From Sphingomonas sp. ERG5 (GTDB lineage Bacteria; Pseudomonadota; Alphaproteobacteria; Sphingomonadales; Sphingomonadaceae), in the NCBI RefSeq assembly GCF_000803065.1, contig NZ_JSXI01000029.1, forward strand, positions 1 to 64,000: 64,000 nt of DNA, given 5' to 3'. Below, piece by piece: positions 1-8,753 of the stretch (positions within the stretch are counted from its first letter, which is position 1; each line of letters begins with the position of its first letter). The notes under the pieces were generated by a model, which did no database searches, was not told the DNA's origin, and was given only the letters and a program-made list of their open reading frames with translations. The position numbers and the translations under genes are program-made.

Positions 1-120
1 GATCAATTGCCGATGAGCTATCAGCGCTATCTCATCAACGGCATCCGACGCGACCTCGGCTTCGGCGCCGTCCCCGTCCGCCTCACACTCCGCGCTCCCA
101 AAAATCCCTTCGATCGGTAA
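1..120 (+). CDS. der: GTPase Der (EngA), C-terminal fragment
   Basis: The window opens inside a reading frame that gives 39 codons and ends in TAA at 118-120. The residues read SYQRYLINGIRRDLGFGAVP followed by a short basic tail ending NPFDR. This matches the end of the KH-like C-terminal domain of the ribosome-assembly GTPase Der, where a Y-x-R-Y-L-x-N-x-x-R pattern precedes the last beta strand. Der acts in 50S subunit maturation and has two tandem GTPase domains, both of which lie outside this window. No promoter or partner can be judged from this end. The identification rests on a short stretch. Confidence 0.75.
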   Translation, partial: DQLPMSYQRYLINGIRRDLGFGAVPVRLTLRAPKNPFDR

Positions 121-398
121 ATTGGATGAATTTTTTCCGGATCGGATGAGGAACCCGCGAACCTCAAACCACACGCTTACTCCCGCAAGATGTGACCAGG
201 CTGAGGAAATAGCGAAAGCCAGGTGATATCGAGCGTAGCTTTCTGTTCACTTGGCTGACCCTGAGCGGTAGAATGGCTTCCATCGATCGGCGCATCGGTC
301 CTGCGGTCGTGTTGACGTCGCTGGCCGAATCGGCGCTGCCGTCGGTTTGACGGAAGCGGTAATGGACGGCAGTCGCGCATTGTCCCTACGGAGAAGCC

Positions 399-2726
399 AT
401 GAGCGAGCATCACGAAGATGGCCATGACGCCACAGCCGACCGCTCGGTTCCCGGCATTGCGCCCTATGACGGACCGGCGGGCGGTTGGGGCGCACTCAAG
501 GCCGTGGCGCTGGCGGTGCGCGAACAGATGGGGGCATCGAGCGACACGCGTGCGCTGATGAAGATGAATCAGCCCGACGGCTTCGACTGTCCCGGTTGCG
601 CCTGGCCCGATCCGAAAAAGACCTCCTCATTCGAATTCTGCGAAAACGGCGCGAAGGCGGTGACGTGGGAAGCGACCGCCAAGCGCGTCGATGCCGATTT
701 CTTCGCGCAGCATTCGGCGACCGACCTTATCGGCTGGTCGGACCATGCGCTGGAGGATGCAGGGCGCCTGACGCATCCGCTGCGTTACGATGCCGACACC
801 GATCATTTCGTGCCGATCGCATGGGACGAAGCATTCGCGCGCATCGGTGCCGGGCTGACGTCGCTGGCAGATCCCAACGAAGCGGAATTTTACTGCTCCG
901 GTCGCACCTCGAACGAAGCCGCGTTCCTCTATCAATTGTTCGTGCGCGCCTTCGGCACCAACAATTTCCCCGATTGTTCGAACATGTGCCACGAAGCGAC
1001 CAGCGTGGGCTTGCCGCTGTCGATCGGCGTAGGCAAGGGCACGGTCACGCTGGAGGATTTCGATCTGGCCGACGCAATCTTCTGTGTCGGGCATAATCCC
1101 GGGACCAATCATCCCCGCATGCTCACCACGCTGAGCGATGCGGCGAAACGCGGCGTCCCGATCGTCGTCGCCAATCCGATGAGGGAGCGTGGACTGGAGC
1201 GGTTCAAGTCGCCGCAACATCCCTTGGAAATGCTGACGCCGCATTCGACCGAGCTTGCCTCGGCCTATCACCAGGTGAAGGTCGGAGGTGACGGTGCGAT
1301 GCTGAAGGGTATCATGAAAGCGCTGTTCGAGGCCGATGCCATGGATCTGGGTACGGGTGGGGCGGGGCTGCTCGATCGCGCCTTCATCGCCGAACACACG
1401 GTCGGGATTGAGGCGCTGCAGCGGGACATCGCCGCGACCGGCTGGGACGAAATCGTGGCTGGCTCCGGCCTGTCGCAGGATGCGCTGCGCAGCATGGCCG
1501 AAACCTATTGGAAAGCTGACCGTGTGATCCTGTGCTACGGCATGGGCGTCACGCAGCACGCCAATGGAACGGCCAATGTCCAGCAGATCGCCAACTTGCT
1601 GTTGCTGCGCGGCAATATGGGCAAGCCCGGCGCGGGCATCTGTCCGCTCCGCGGGCATTCCAACGTACAGGGTGACCGTACCGTCGGCATCACCGAAATT
1701 CCCGGCGAAGCCATGCTTGCCCGGCTCGATGCGCGCTTCGGGATCACCAGCCCGCGTGCGCACGGCCATGCTGCCGTGGAAGCGATCCAGGCGATGCGCG
1801 ACGGGCGCGCCAAAGCGCTGATCTCGCTCGGCGGTAATCTGGCGGTGGCGATGCCCGATCCGGACATATGCTACGCCGCATTCGGTAAGCTCGACCTTTC
1901 GGTCAGCATCATCACCAAGTTCAACCGAACCTGTCTGATGCGCGCGCGGGAGACGATCGTGCTGCCGTGCCTCGGGCGCACCGAGCTCGACGTCCAGGCA
2001 TCGGGACCACAATGGGTCACGGTCGAGGATTCGATGTCGATGGTCCATGCGTCGCGGGGGATGCTGAAACCCGTCACGCCCGATTTGCGATCGGAGCCCG
2101 CGATCATCGCCGGCATCGCGAATGCGACTTTACCCGGCGTGGCGATCGACTGGGACTGGTTGGTGGCGGATTACGACCGTATTCGCGACGGGATCGAGGC
2201 GGTATTTCCCGATTTCCGCGATTTCAACCGGCGCGTGCGCAAAAAGGGCGGGTTCCGCCTGACGGTGGGCGCGTCGCAGCGAAACTGGGCCACCGCCGAT
2301 GGCAAGGCGCACTTTCTGGCTCATCCCTTGAGCGGCGCTTCTGGAGAGCCCGGCGTGCTTCTGCTGACGACCGTCCGTAGCCACGACCAATATAATACGA
2401 CGATCTATGGCATGAACGATCGCTATCGCGGCGTGACCGGACGACGCGATATCGTCTTCGCCAATGCGGAGGATCTGGCGGACCTGGGATTGAACCATGG
2501 CGACCGCGTCGATATCCAGGCCGGACCGGGGCGGTCGCTCGATGGCTATACCGTGATCGCGCATGAAATCGCACGCGGATCGCTCGCGGCCTATTATCCC
2601 GAAGCGAATTGCCTGGTGCCGCTTGACGACCATGATGTGCAAAGCGGCACGCCGTCCTACAAATCGATCCGAGTGACGATGCGTGCGTGCGTCGCGCCAG
2701 ACGTGACGGTTTCGGATGCCGCCTGA
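399..2726 (+). CDS. FdhF/YdeP-family molybdopterin oxidoreductase
   Basis: This 775-residue protein belongs to the molybdopterin-dependent oxidoreductase superfamily, YdeP branch (formate-dehydrogenase-H-like; physiological substrate uncertain). Near the N-terminus it has Cys64-x2-Cys67 (CPGCAWPDP) and Cys81 (EFCENGAK), the compact cysteine signature of that branch. The molybdopterin-binding middle follows, with AEFYCSGRTSNEAAFLYQ, GHNPGTNHPRM and LLRGNMGKPGAGICPLRGHS. A C-terminal dinucleotide-binding domain carries SHDQYNTTIYGMNDRYRG. No signal peptide is visible, so it should be cytoplasmic. The ATG at 399 follows a GGAG at about 6 bases. It overlaps fdhD by 11 bases and lies two genes from mobA, which fits an enzyme needing sulfurated, guanylated molybdenum cofactor. 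Confidence 0.9.
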   Translation: MSEHHEDGHDATADRSVPGIAPYDGPAGGWGALKAVALAVREQMGASSDTRALMKMNQPDGFDCPGCAWPDPKKTSSFEFCENGAKAVTWEATAKRVDADFFAQHSATDLIGWSDHALEDAGRLTHPLRYDADTDHFVPIAWDEAFARIGAGLTSLADPNEAEFYCSGRTSNEAAFLYQLFVRAFGTNNFPDCSNMCHEATSVGLPLSIGVGKGTVTLEDFDLADAIFCVGHNPGTNHPRMLTTLSDAAKRGVPIVVANPMRERGLERFKSPQHPLEMLTPHSTELASAYHQVKVGGDGAMLKGIMKALFEADAMDLGTGGAGLLDRAFIAEHTVGIEALQRDIAATGWDEIVAGSGLSQDALRSMAETYWKADRVILCYGMGVTQHANGTANVQQIANLLLLRGNMGKPGAGICPLRGHSNVQGDRTVGITEIPGEAMLARLDARFGITSPRAHGHAAVEAIQAMRDGRAKALISLGGNLAVAMPDPDICYAAFGKLDLSVSIITKFNRTCLMRARETIVLPCLGRTELDVQASGPQWVTVEDSMSMVHASRGMLKPVTPDLRSEPAIIAGIANATLPGVAIDWDWLVADYDRIRDGIEAVFPDFRDFNRRVRKKGGFRLTVGASQRNWATADGKAHFLAHPLSGASGEPGVLLLTTVRSHDQYNTTIYGMNDRYRGVTGRRDIVFANAEDLADLGLNHGDRVDIQAGPGRSLDGYTVIAHEIARGSLAAYYPEANCLVPLDDHDVQSGTPSYKSIRVTMRACVAPDVTVSDAA

Positions 2727-3528
2727 CCCGCAGCCGGTCGAAACGGGTCAGGGAGCGGAAGACTACGCGTTCGAGCGCATCGCACCGGATGACGAGCGCA
2801 CATCGCTCGCTCGCCCGATCGCCGAGGAAATTCCCGTCGCGATCGAACTTAACGGCATCGGTTATGCGGTGCTGATGGCAACGGGCATGGCGCTTGAAGA
2901 TCTTGCCTATGGATTTGCCCTTAGCGAACGACTGATCGATACGGTCGACCAGATTGTCGATCTGGATGTTCACCACGCCGATCTCGGTATCATCCTCCGC
3001 TTAACTCTGGCGCACGATTGTACGGCCCGAATCCACGATCGCGTTCGCCACCGCAGCTCTGACTCATCCTGCGGGCTGTGCGGAATCGAAAATCTCGAAC
3101 AGGCGGTGCGGCCCCTGCCCCGTCTTATAGATCCGGCACCCGTCGCGACCGCGGCGATCTTTGCCGCGCTCACTGCACTGCGCGATCATCAGCCGCTCAA
3201 TGCCATCACTGGCGCAGTCCATGCGGCGGCGATGTGCGCGCCCGACGGCACGATCGTGATCGCGCGCGAGGATGTCGGGCGGCACAATGCGTTCGACAAG
3301 CTGATCGGGGCGATGCTGCGCGAACGGCGGTCATGGGGTGCGGGGTTCGCCTTGCTGTCGTCGCGCTGCTCGTACGAACTGGTCGAGAAGGCGGTGCTGG
3401 CAGGTTGTCCAACGCTGATCACGATCTCGGCACCGACCGACCTGGCGCTCAAACGCGCGGCGGCGGCCGGGCTTCAGCTCATCGTGCTGGCCCGGTCGGA
3501 TAGCATCTTACGTACGGTGAAGCCGTGA
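2716..3528 (+). CDS. fdhD: Formate dehydrogenase accessory sulfurtransferase FdhD
   Basis: FdhD passes sulfur from a cysteine desulfurase to the molybdenum cofactor before its insertion into formate-dehydrogenase-type enzymes. The 270-residue product has the expected length and the hallmark CGLCG with Cys119 and Cys122, in the context SDSSCGLCGIENLEQ. The C-terminal half has the family segments AREDVGRHNAFDKLIG and SSRCSYELVEKA. The ATG at 2716 lies inside the end of the YdeP-like gene, an 11-base overlap pointing to coupled translation. The next gene, mobA, starts at its stop codon. The likely client is the upstream oxidoreductase. Confidence 0.95.
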   Translation: MPPDPQPVETGQGAEDYAFERIAPDDERTSLARPIAEEIPVAIELNGIGYAVLMATGMALEDLAYGFALSERLIDTVDQIVDLDVHHADLGIILRLTLAHDCTARIHDRVRHRSSDSSCGLCGIENLEQAVRPLPRLIDPAPVATAAIFAALTALRDHQPLNAITGAVHAAAMCAPDGTIVIAREDVGRHNAFDKLIGAMLRERRSWGAGFALLSSRCSYELVEKAVLAGCPTLITISAPTDLALKRAAAAGLQLIVLARSDSILRTVKP

Positions 3529-4064
3529 TGCGCATTCTCGGTGCGATACTTGCCGGAGGCGCGTCGCGGCGTTTCGGCAGCGACAAGGCGCTGGCGCTGG
3601 CGTTCGGCAAGCCGCTGATGGGCCATGCGATCGATTCCCTGCACGCGGTCGTGGGGCATACTGTCATCTGCGGGCGGGAATGGCCGAGCATGACGTCGCT
3701 TGCCGATCGGCCGGTTTCGGGGCTGGGGCCATTGGGCGGTTTGAACGCCGCGCTCCATCATGCCCGCGAAACAGGGTTTGATTGGGTCCTGAGCATTGCC
3801 TGTGACACGCCGTTCGTCGCGCCGGACGTGTTGCGATCGCTGATCGAGTATGCCGCACCCGGCTATATCGCAGCACATCCAGTCATCGGTCTATGGCCGA
3901 CCGATCGGGCGGACTTGCTGGAGGAGATGCTGGGTGATGCCACGGACTGCTCGATGCGCGGCTGGGCGCGGCGTATCGCCGCGCAGCCGCTGCGGGGCGA
4001 TGTGGAAATCGCCAACCTCAACTATCCCGAAGACCTGTCGGCATTGATTGCGGGCGGGCGATAA
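3525..4064 (+). CDS. mobA: Molybdenum cofactor guanylyltransferase MobA
   Basis: MobA transfers GMP from GTP to molybdopterin to make the guanine dinucleotide cofactor used by DMSO-reductase-family enzymes such as the upstream YdeP-like protein. The 179-residue sequence starts with the nucleotidyltransferase loop LAGGASRRFGSDKALA (residues 9-24), has the GLGPLGGLNAAL segment, and has SIACDTPFV as the metal-binding Asp motif. Translation may begin at GTG 3525, overlapping the fdhD stop by four bases, or at ATG 3528. It is the last gene of the three-gene overlapping unit and faces a convergent GNAT gene only six bases away. Confidence 0.93.
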   Translation: MMRILGAILAGGASRRFGSDKALALAFGKPLMGHAIDSLHAVVGHTVICGREWPSMTSLADRPVSGLGPLGGLNAALHHARETGFDWVLSIACDTPFVAPDVLRSLIEYAAPGYIAAHPVIGLWPTDRADLLEEMLGDATDCSMRGWARRIAAQPLRGDVEIANLNYPEDLSALIAGGR

Positions 4065-4070
4065 GGCGTT

Positions 4071-4637
4071 TCAGAGCGGATGCCGGTGTGACGAAGCGCC
4101 AAGAGCCTTGCGCATCACGGCGAAGTGAAGTGGCGGCTCCAGCGGCACAGGATAGGGGCTGATCTCGCCCGTCAGGACGTAGCCGCGGCGCTCATAATAG
4201 TGAAGCAGCTTAGGCCGCTGGGCGACGACGGACAATTGCATCGCCACCGCCTGGAAGCGATATTGCCCTTCCGTTTCCGCTGCCTCGACCAGGCGCTTGC
4301 CGAGCCCATCCGTCTGCTGATTTGGCGAAACAGCGAGCAGGCCGAGCTCCGCTATGCCGGAACCCCGATCGCTGACGCAAACGCAGCCGATCACGTCGCC
4401 ATGCCGCGTCGCGACCAGCATCACATCCGTGGCGCCGTTGCATAGGGCGATGAGGGCGCTTCGCTCGATCCTCTTCCCCTCGGCCATGGGGCCTTCATGC
4501 ACCCAGCTCGATCGCGCGCTTTCACCCCGATACGCGCTTTCGATCAGGTCATGGACTGCCGGGATGTCGGCAGATTCGATCCTGCGGATGAGAATGTCCG
4601 GAGTCGCTCCCGGGTCAATGTTATCATTTTCGTGCAT
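4071..4637 (-). CDS. GNAT family N-acetyltransferase
   Basis: This 188-residue protein has the GNAT fold. An N-terminal strand reads DILIRRIESADIPAVHDLIE. Motif A lies around GIAELGLLAVSPNQQTDGLGKR, where a Q/D-x-x-G-x-G variant (QTDGLGKR) binds acetyl-CoA. A C-terminal LLHYYERRGYVLTGE segment is typical of motif B. The ATG at 4637 has an AGGA about six bases upstream. The substrate cannot be deduced. It is transcribed alone, convergent with mobA, and diverges from the lipoprotein gene at 4792. Confidence 0.85.
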   Translation of the reverse strand: MHENDNIDPGATPDILIRRIESADIPAVHDLIESAYRGESARSSWVHEGPMAEGKRIERSALIALCNGATDVMLVATRHGDVIGCVCVSDRGSGIAELGLLAVSPNQQTDGLGKRLVEAAETEGQYRFQAVAMQLSVVAQRPKLLHYYERRGYVLTGEISPYPVPLEPPLHFAVMRKALGASSHRHPL

Positions 4638-4791
4638 GGAGATCCTGTTCGCTACCAGCGCATTGGCCGATAAGGCCGCCGGGTGGCAAGATATAGCGAC
4701 GTGCGCTGACTTGCTTCGTGGGTCGTGCCCGTGTCACCTTGATCCGGGCGCGAGCGACCAAGACTCGCCAGCCTTTGACGGGAGGATTGCG

Positions 4792-5313
4792 ATGGTTCGA
4801 TCAGGACTTGCGGTGGCGCTCGGCCTCATGCTCTCGGCGTGCGGCGGTGCGGGAACGGGCGGCGATGCTGTTGATAACGCTGCCGCCAATATGCTCGCGG
4901 CCACTGACAATGCCGCTGCCGCCAATGCTGTCACCGACGTTGCGACCGGCGGTCCGCTCGACGCCTGGGCGGGCAAACACCCTTCCGAAAAGCTCGATGG
5001 CATGACTTTCCTTGCCCAGCCAATGGTCAAGGCGGCGGTCGCTGCGGCCATACCGGACGCAAAGGTCCGCGAGTCGGTGTTCAGCTTCAATGGCCCCGAT
5101 GCGCCGATCGTGAAGAAGGAGGGGCGTCTGCTCGCCTGGGGATGCCAGGAACATAATTGCGGTTATCACAACTGGTCGGTCTCGATCACGCCGGATGGGT
5201 CTAACGCTGAGGTTTGTTCCTATCGCAACGATGTGAAGCCCGACGGCCCGTCGACCTGGTATGTCGCAGGCGGCAAGACCGAGCAGCGTCCAGGCAATTG
5301 TCCATCGCAATAG
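4792..5313 (+). CDS. Small lipoprotein of unknown function
   Basis: The predicted 173-residue protein starts with a short hydrophobic signal ending in the lipobox LMLSAC, with Cys17 as the lipidation site, followed by a Gly/Ala/Asn-rich linker up to about residue 60. The globular part (GGPLDAWAGKHPSEKLDGM onward) contains WGCQEHNCGYHNWSV, with two cysteines likely to form a disulfide with later ones (AEVCSYRN, RPGNCPSQ). The pattern resembles periplasmic inhibitor-like lipoproteins of alphaproteobacteria, but I cannot name a family. I chose ATG 4792 over the open frame extending upstream to 4354, because GGAGG lies six bases before it and the lipobox then sits at the right distance. Confidence 0.72.
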   Translation: MVRSGLAVALGLMLSACGGAGTGGDAVDNAAANMLAATDNAAAANAVTDVATGGPLDAWAGKHPSEKLDGMTFLAQPMVKAAVAAAIPDAKVRESVFSFNGPDAPIVKKEGRLLAWGCQEHNCGYHNWSVSITPDGSNAEVCSYRNDVKPDGPSTWYVAGGKTEQRPGNCPSQ

Positions 5314-5381
5314 CCGATCTCGCACAGGCATTTGTGTGGCGTTCATTCGATGTAAGACGTTTGGTGGCATAGACTCTCCGC

Positions 5382-6593
5382 ATGTCCGGTGCGCCCGGAG
5401 CGGATGGAGACTCTGGTGACAAGTGGATCGCGCCCGTGCGTACCGAACTGATCGCGGGCGATCCGATCCCCGAGATTGGGGAAGTGTGGGCCGATCTCGC
5501 GGCTTCGGCCGGCACGGCGAACATCTTTTATGAAGCCTGGATGGCGGAGCCGTCGCTGGCCCTTCCCGAAGCCACTGGGATGACGCTGCTGCTTGGCTGG
5601 TCCGACCTGCCCGACGGATCGTCACGGCTCGATGCGGTGTTACCATTGCAAGTCCGCACTGCGTTCGGCGGCAAGGTCCGTGTCGCGCTGCAGAATTGGG
5701 AACAACGCGTTCGCGCGCTTGGCGAACCGCTGATCCGGGCCGGGCAGGAAGCGGCATTCTGGCGCTCGGCGCTGGACACGCTCGATCATAGTCGCGGCAA
5801 TGGCCTGTACCTGAGGCTGTCGGCGCTGGTCGCTGACAGCGCATCGACGATCGCGCTCCAGGCCGAGCTTGTGGGGCGGGGCATTCCTTGTGATGTCACC
5901 CGGATGCACACCCGCGCGGTGCTGCGCAAAGGGCCGAGCGCCGATGATTATATCGCCGCCAATATCCGCAAAAAGGCCTCGAAGGAGCATCGCCGGCAGC
6001 GCAACCGCTTGGCCGAACGGGGCGCGCTGGTGATCGACCGGCTGCCCGCTGCCGCCGCTGCCGGTCCGTGGATCGACGATCTGCTCCGGTTGGAAATGTC
6101 GGGTTGGAAAGGCCGCGAAGGCGTCGCCGCCGCTGCCGATGCCGATGCCGAACGATGCTTTCGTACGGTGCTGGTCGAAGCACATCGATTGGGAAGGCTC
6201 GAATTCCACCGGCTGCGCGTCGGCGATGAAGTGTTGAGTCTGTTGGCGGTGATCACGGCACCAGCGGTTATGGCGGGATCGACCGCGTTTCAGCTCAAGA
6301 TCGCCTATGACGAAGCATATGCTGCTTTCTCGCCCGGCGTGCTGCTTGAAATGGCCTATCTCGACCACGCGTTGGCACCCGGAGGCCCCGATCTGGTTGA
6401 CAGCTGCGCGCGCGCCGGTCATCCGATGATCGACCGGATCTGGGTCGATCGGCTGCCGATCGTTTCGCTCGCAATCCCGTTCGGGCGGCGATCGTCACGA
6501 TTGGTGGTCTGGGCGCAAAGACTGGTCCGGCGTGCCAGGGCGCGCCCGCAATCGCCCCTGGTCGATCAACCCGATCAAGGTACCGATCCTTAA
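5382..6593 (+). CDS. CelD/BioF2-like (GNAT superfamily) acyltransferase
   Basis: The 403-residue product resembles the CelD/BcsL family (BioF2-like acetyltransferase domain), which is common near polysaccharide loci. A central basic helix, DDYIAANIRKKASKEHRRQR (about 187-206), leads into LLRLEMSGWKGREGVAA and then into HRLRVGDEVLSLLAV, an arrangement seen in these double-GNAT proteins. The segment SGWKGREG also occurs in the protein at 17537-18580, so the two are paralogues on either side of the polysaccharide arm. No signal peptide or membrane segment is evident. The substrate is unknown; modification of a lipid-linked sugar or amino sugar is a guess. No good ribosome binding site decides the start. 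Confidence 0.75.
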   Translation: MSGAPGADGDSGDKWIAPVRTELIAGDPIPEIGEVWADLAASAGTANIFYEAWMAEPSLALPEATGMTLLLGWSDLPDGSSRLDAVLPLQVRTAFGGKVRVALQNWEQRVRALGEPLIRAGQEAAFWRSALDTLDHSRGNGLYLRLSALVADSASTIALQAELVGRGIPCDVTRMHTRAVLRKGPSADDYIAANIRKKASKEHRRQRNRLAERGALVIDRLPAAAAAGPWIDDLLRLEMSGWKGREGVAAAADADAERCFRTVLVEAHRLGRLEFHRLRVGDEVLSLLAVITAPAVMAGSTAFQLKIAYDEAYAAFSPGVLLEMAYLDHALAPGGPDLVDSCARAGHPMIDRIWVDRLPIVSLAIPFGRRSSRLVVWAQRLVRRARARPQSPLVDQPDQGTDP

Positions 6594-6617
6594 CCACAGC
6601 CGGATTAGACAGCAGTC

Positions 6618-7535
6618 ATGAGCGTTGCCGCAATTTCCGATGTGTGGGCCAGTCGCTGGGTCGCGCCTGACGGGCTCGACTCCTTTGCCGCCGCTTATCC
6701 AAACAAACCAGTAGGCATCCAGCATCTGTTGCAGGGTCATCCGCTGTTCGCACTCGATGCGCTTGCCGATCTTGCCGCACGATTGCCCGCCAGTCATGTC
6801 GAACATAGCCTAGGCAACCTCGCGATCGATCAGAGTCCGGATGGCATCACCCAGTCGGCGCTGCCGGTGGACGAGATCGTTCGCACCATTGCCGACAATG
6901 GCTGCTGGATGGTGTTGAAGAAGGTCGACGAGGATCCGGACTATGCTGAGCTGATCGATGCATGCCTGGAGGAGATCGACCCGGTCGTCCGCCCGCGCAC
7001 TGGTGTGAACATGCGGCGCGAAGCATTCATCTTTCTGTCCTCGCCCAATTCGATCACGCCTTATCATATGGATCCGGAACACAATATTCTGTTCCAGATC
7101 GCCGGCATCAAAACCATGCGCGTGTTCGCTGCCGAACGATTCGCGATTGTACCGCAGGAACATGAGGAGGAATTTCATCGCGGTGGAGGTCATCGCAACA
7201 TGCGGTTCGACCCCGCGTTCGACGCCTATGGCGTGGATTTCGTGCTGGACGCCGGCGATGCGGTATATGTGCCGGTCAAGGTGCCGCACTGGGTCCGCAA
7301 CGGCCCCGCGCCATCGATCTCATTCAGCGTTACCTGGCGCTCGCGGTCGAGCGACAATGATGCCCGGCTGCACCGCGTCAACCATCGCTTGCGCAAGCTT
7401 GGCGTGACGCCGGGGCGGCCCGGCGATGTGCCGCTAATGGATGCGGCCAAGGTCGCCGCGCATCGTGCGGTGAAAGGGGTGACGCGGACGCTGCGCACGC
7501 TGGCCGGCAAGAAGACTCAGCGCGCCGCGTACTGA
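6618..7535 (+). CDS. JmjC/cupin-like domain protein (putative 2-oxoglutarate/Fe(II) oxygenase)
   Basis: This 305-residue protein has a cupin-type double-stranded beta helix in its centre. SITPYHMDPEHNILFQIAG supplies His150 and Asp152 of an HxD metal motif, and DAVYVPVKVPHWVRNGP supplies a distal His at about 224, giving a plausible 2-His-1-carboxylate iron site. IAGIKTMRVF after the first motif is typical of JmjC-like cupin proteins. The substrate is unknown. It lies 24 bases after the CelD-like gene on the same strand, so the two are probably co-transcribed, and it converges on the polysaccharide arm with only nine bases between stop codons. Confidence 0.75.
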   Translation: MSVAAISDVWASRWVAPDGLDSFAAAYPNKPVGIQHLLQGHPLFALDALADLAARLPASHVEHSLGNLAIDQSPDGITQSALPVDEIVRTIADNGCWMVLKKVDEDPDYAELIDACLEEIDPVVRPRTGVNMRREAFIFLSSPNSITPYHMDPEHNILFQIAGIKTMRVFAAERFAIVPQEHEEEFHRGGGHRNMRFDPAFDAYGVDFVLDAGDAVYVPVKVPHWVRNGPAPSISFSVTWRSRSSDNDARLHRVNHRLRKLGVTPGRPGDVPLMDAAKVAAHRAVKGVTRTLRTLAGKKTQRAAY

Positions 7536-7544
7536 AGCCACCCG

Positions 7545-8753
7545 TCAACCGGCGAACAGCGCAAGTTGACGGGCGGCGTTCACCGCAAGATCGAATTCTG
7601 CCTCGACATGGGCGCGACCGCGCCGCGCCATATCGAGTGCGGCCTGCGGGTCGCGCTGGACTCGCAGCAGCGCGTCGGCCAGCGCCCGGGCATCGCCCGG
7701 CGGGATCAGCAAGCCGGTGTCGCCGTCACGGATCAGTTCGGGAATGCCCGATATAGCGGTTGTGATCGCCGGACGCTGATAGGCCAGGGCTTCGATCATC
7801 ACGTTGGGGATGCCTTCCTGCCGGCCATCGGGTCCGATGATGCTGGGCGCTACACAGACACTGGCCTGGCGATAGGCGGCGGCGACGGCCTCGAACGGCT
7901 GCATGCCATGGAACCGGACCTGGTCCGACAGGCCGAGCGCCTGCGCCCTGGCTCGCAGTGCGTCGGCGCTCGGCCCATGGCCGATCAGGTCGCAGCACCA
8001 GTCGCCAAGTGACGGTCCCGCCATCACCAGCGCGTCGAGCAGATACTGGACCCCCTTTTTCGGCTCGAGCGCACCGACATAGAGGATGCGAAACGGTGCG
8101 GTCGCTGGTGGGGTGTCGACAGGAGCAATCCGGGTCACGTCGACGCTGGAATGGATGACCTGGATATCACGCGCGGCAAGACCCGCGACCTTGTCCTGCA
8201 GGAACGCGCGGCCGAAATCGCTGACGGTGCGGATCATGGCGGCCTCGCCCAGCTTGGCGTCGAGCAATTGCTGTGTGCGGAAGATATCGTGCGCACGGCA
8301 ACTGACTGAATAGGCCGGGCCACCCAGCCGGCGGCCGACCCATGCCGCGGTGGCGGGATGGCCGGCGAACTCGGCGTGGACATGGTATGCGCCCCACGCC
8401 CTAGCATCCTCGGCGAGGGCCAGCGCCTTGGGCACCAGCGCGAGCGATTTCAGGGCGATCTTCGGGTGCATGCGATAAGCGAAAGCGATCCGCAGCATTG
8501 TGCCGCCGAGTATCAGCGGATGTCGCAGCGCAGCGCGCACGAAAGCGGCGAGCGCGGAGCGGCCGAACAAGCCGATCGGCCTCACCCAGTTGCGCGTTGG
8601 TTCGGCAAAGGCGTGCAACGTCTGGCCGTGACGGAACGGGGTCAGGTGATACAGCCTGATCTCGGCGCCGAGTTCGGCGAACTTGACGAGGTCGCGGTAG
8701 ATGAAGGTCTCGGTCGATTTTGGATACTCGGTGACGATGACGGCGAGCTTCAT
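7545..8753 (-). CDS. Glycosyltransferase family 4 (exopolysaccharide assembly)
   Basis: The 402-residue product is a GT-B glycosyltransferase. It starts MKLAVIVTEYPKSTETFIYRD, typical of colanic-acid-type GT4 enzymes. The C-terminal nucleotide-sugar domain contains VGALEPKKGVQYLLDAL and then QEGIPNVMIEALAYQRP, with the E-x7-E acceptor of retaining GT4 enzymes. I chose the ATG at 8753 rather than the longer frame to 8852 because it overlaps the stop of the upstream polymerase gene as ATGA and gives the family N-terminus. It is the last gene of the minus-strand polysaccharide operon and probably adds one sugar to the lipid-linked repeat on the cytoplasmic face. Confidence 0.88.
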   Translation of the reverse strand: MKLAVIVTEYPKSTETFIYRDLVKFAELGAEIRLYHLTPFRHGQTLHAFAEPTRNWVRPIGLFGRSALAAFVRAALRHPLILGGTMLRIAFAYRMHPKIALKSLALVPKALALAEDARAWGAYHVHAEFAGHPATAAWVGRRLGGPAYSVSCRAHDIFRTQQLLDAKLGEAAMIRTVSDFGRAFLQDKVAGLAARDIQVIHSSVDVTRIAPVDTPPATAPFRILYVGALEPKKGVQYLLDALVMAGPSLGDWCCDLIGHGPSADALRARAQALGLSDQVRFHGMQPFEAVAAAYRQASVCVAPSIIGPDGRQEGIPNVMIEALAYQRPAITTAISGIPELIRDGDTGLLIPPGDARALADALLRVQRDPQAALDMARRGRAHVEAEFDLAVNAARQLALFAG

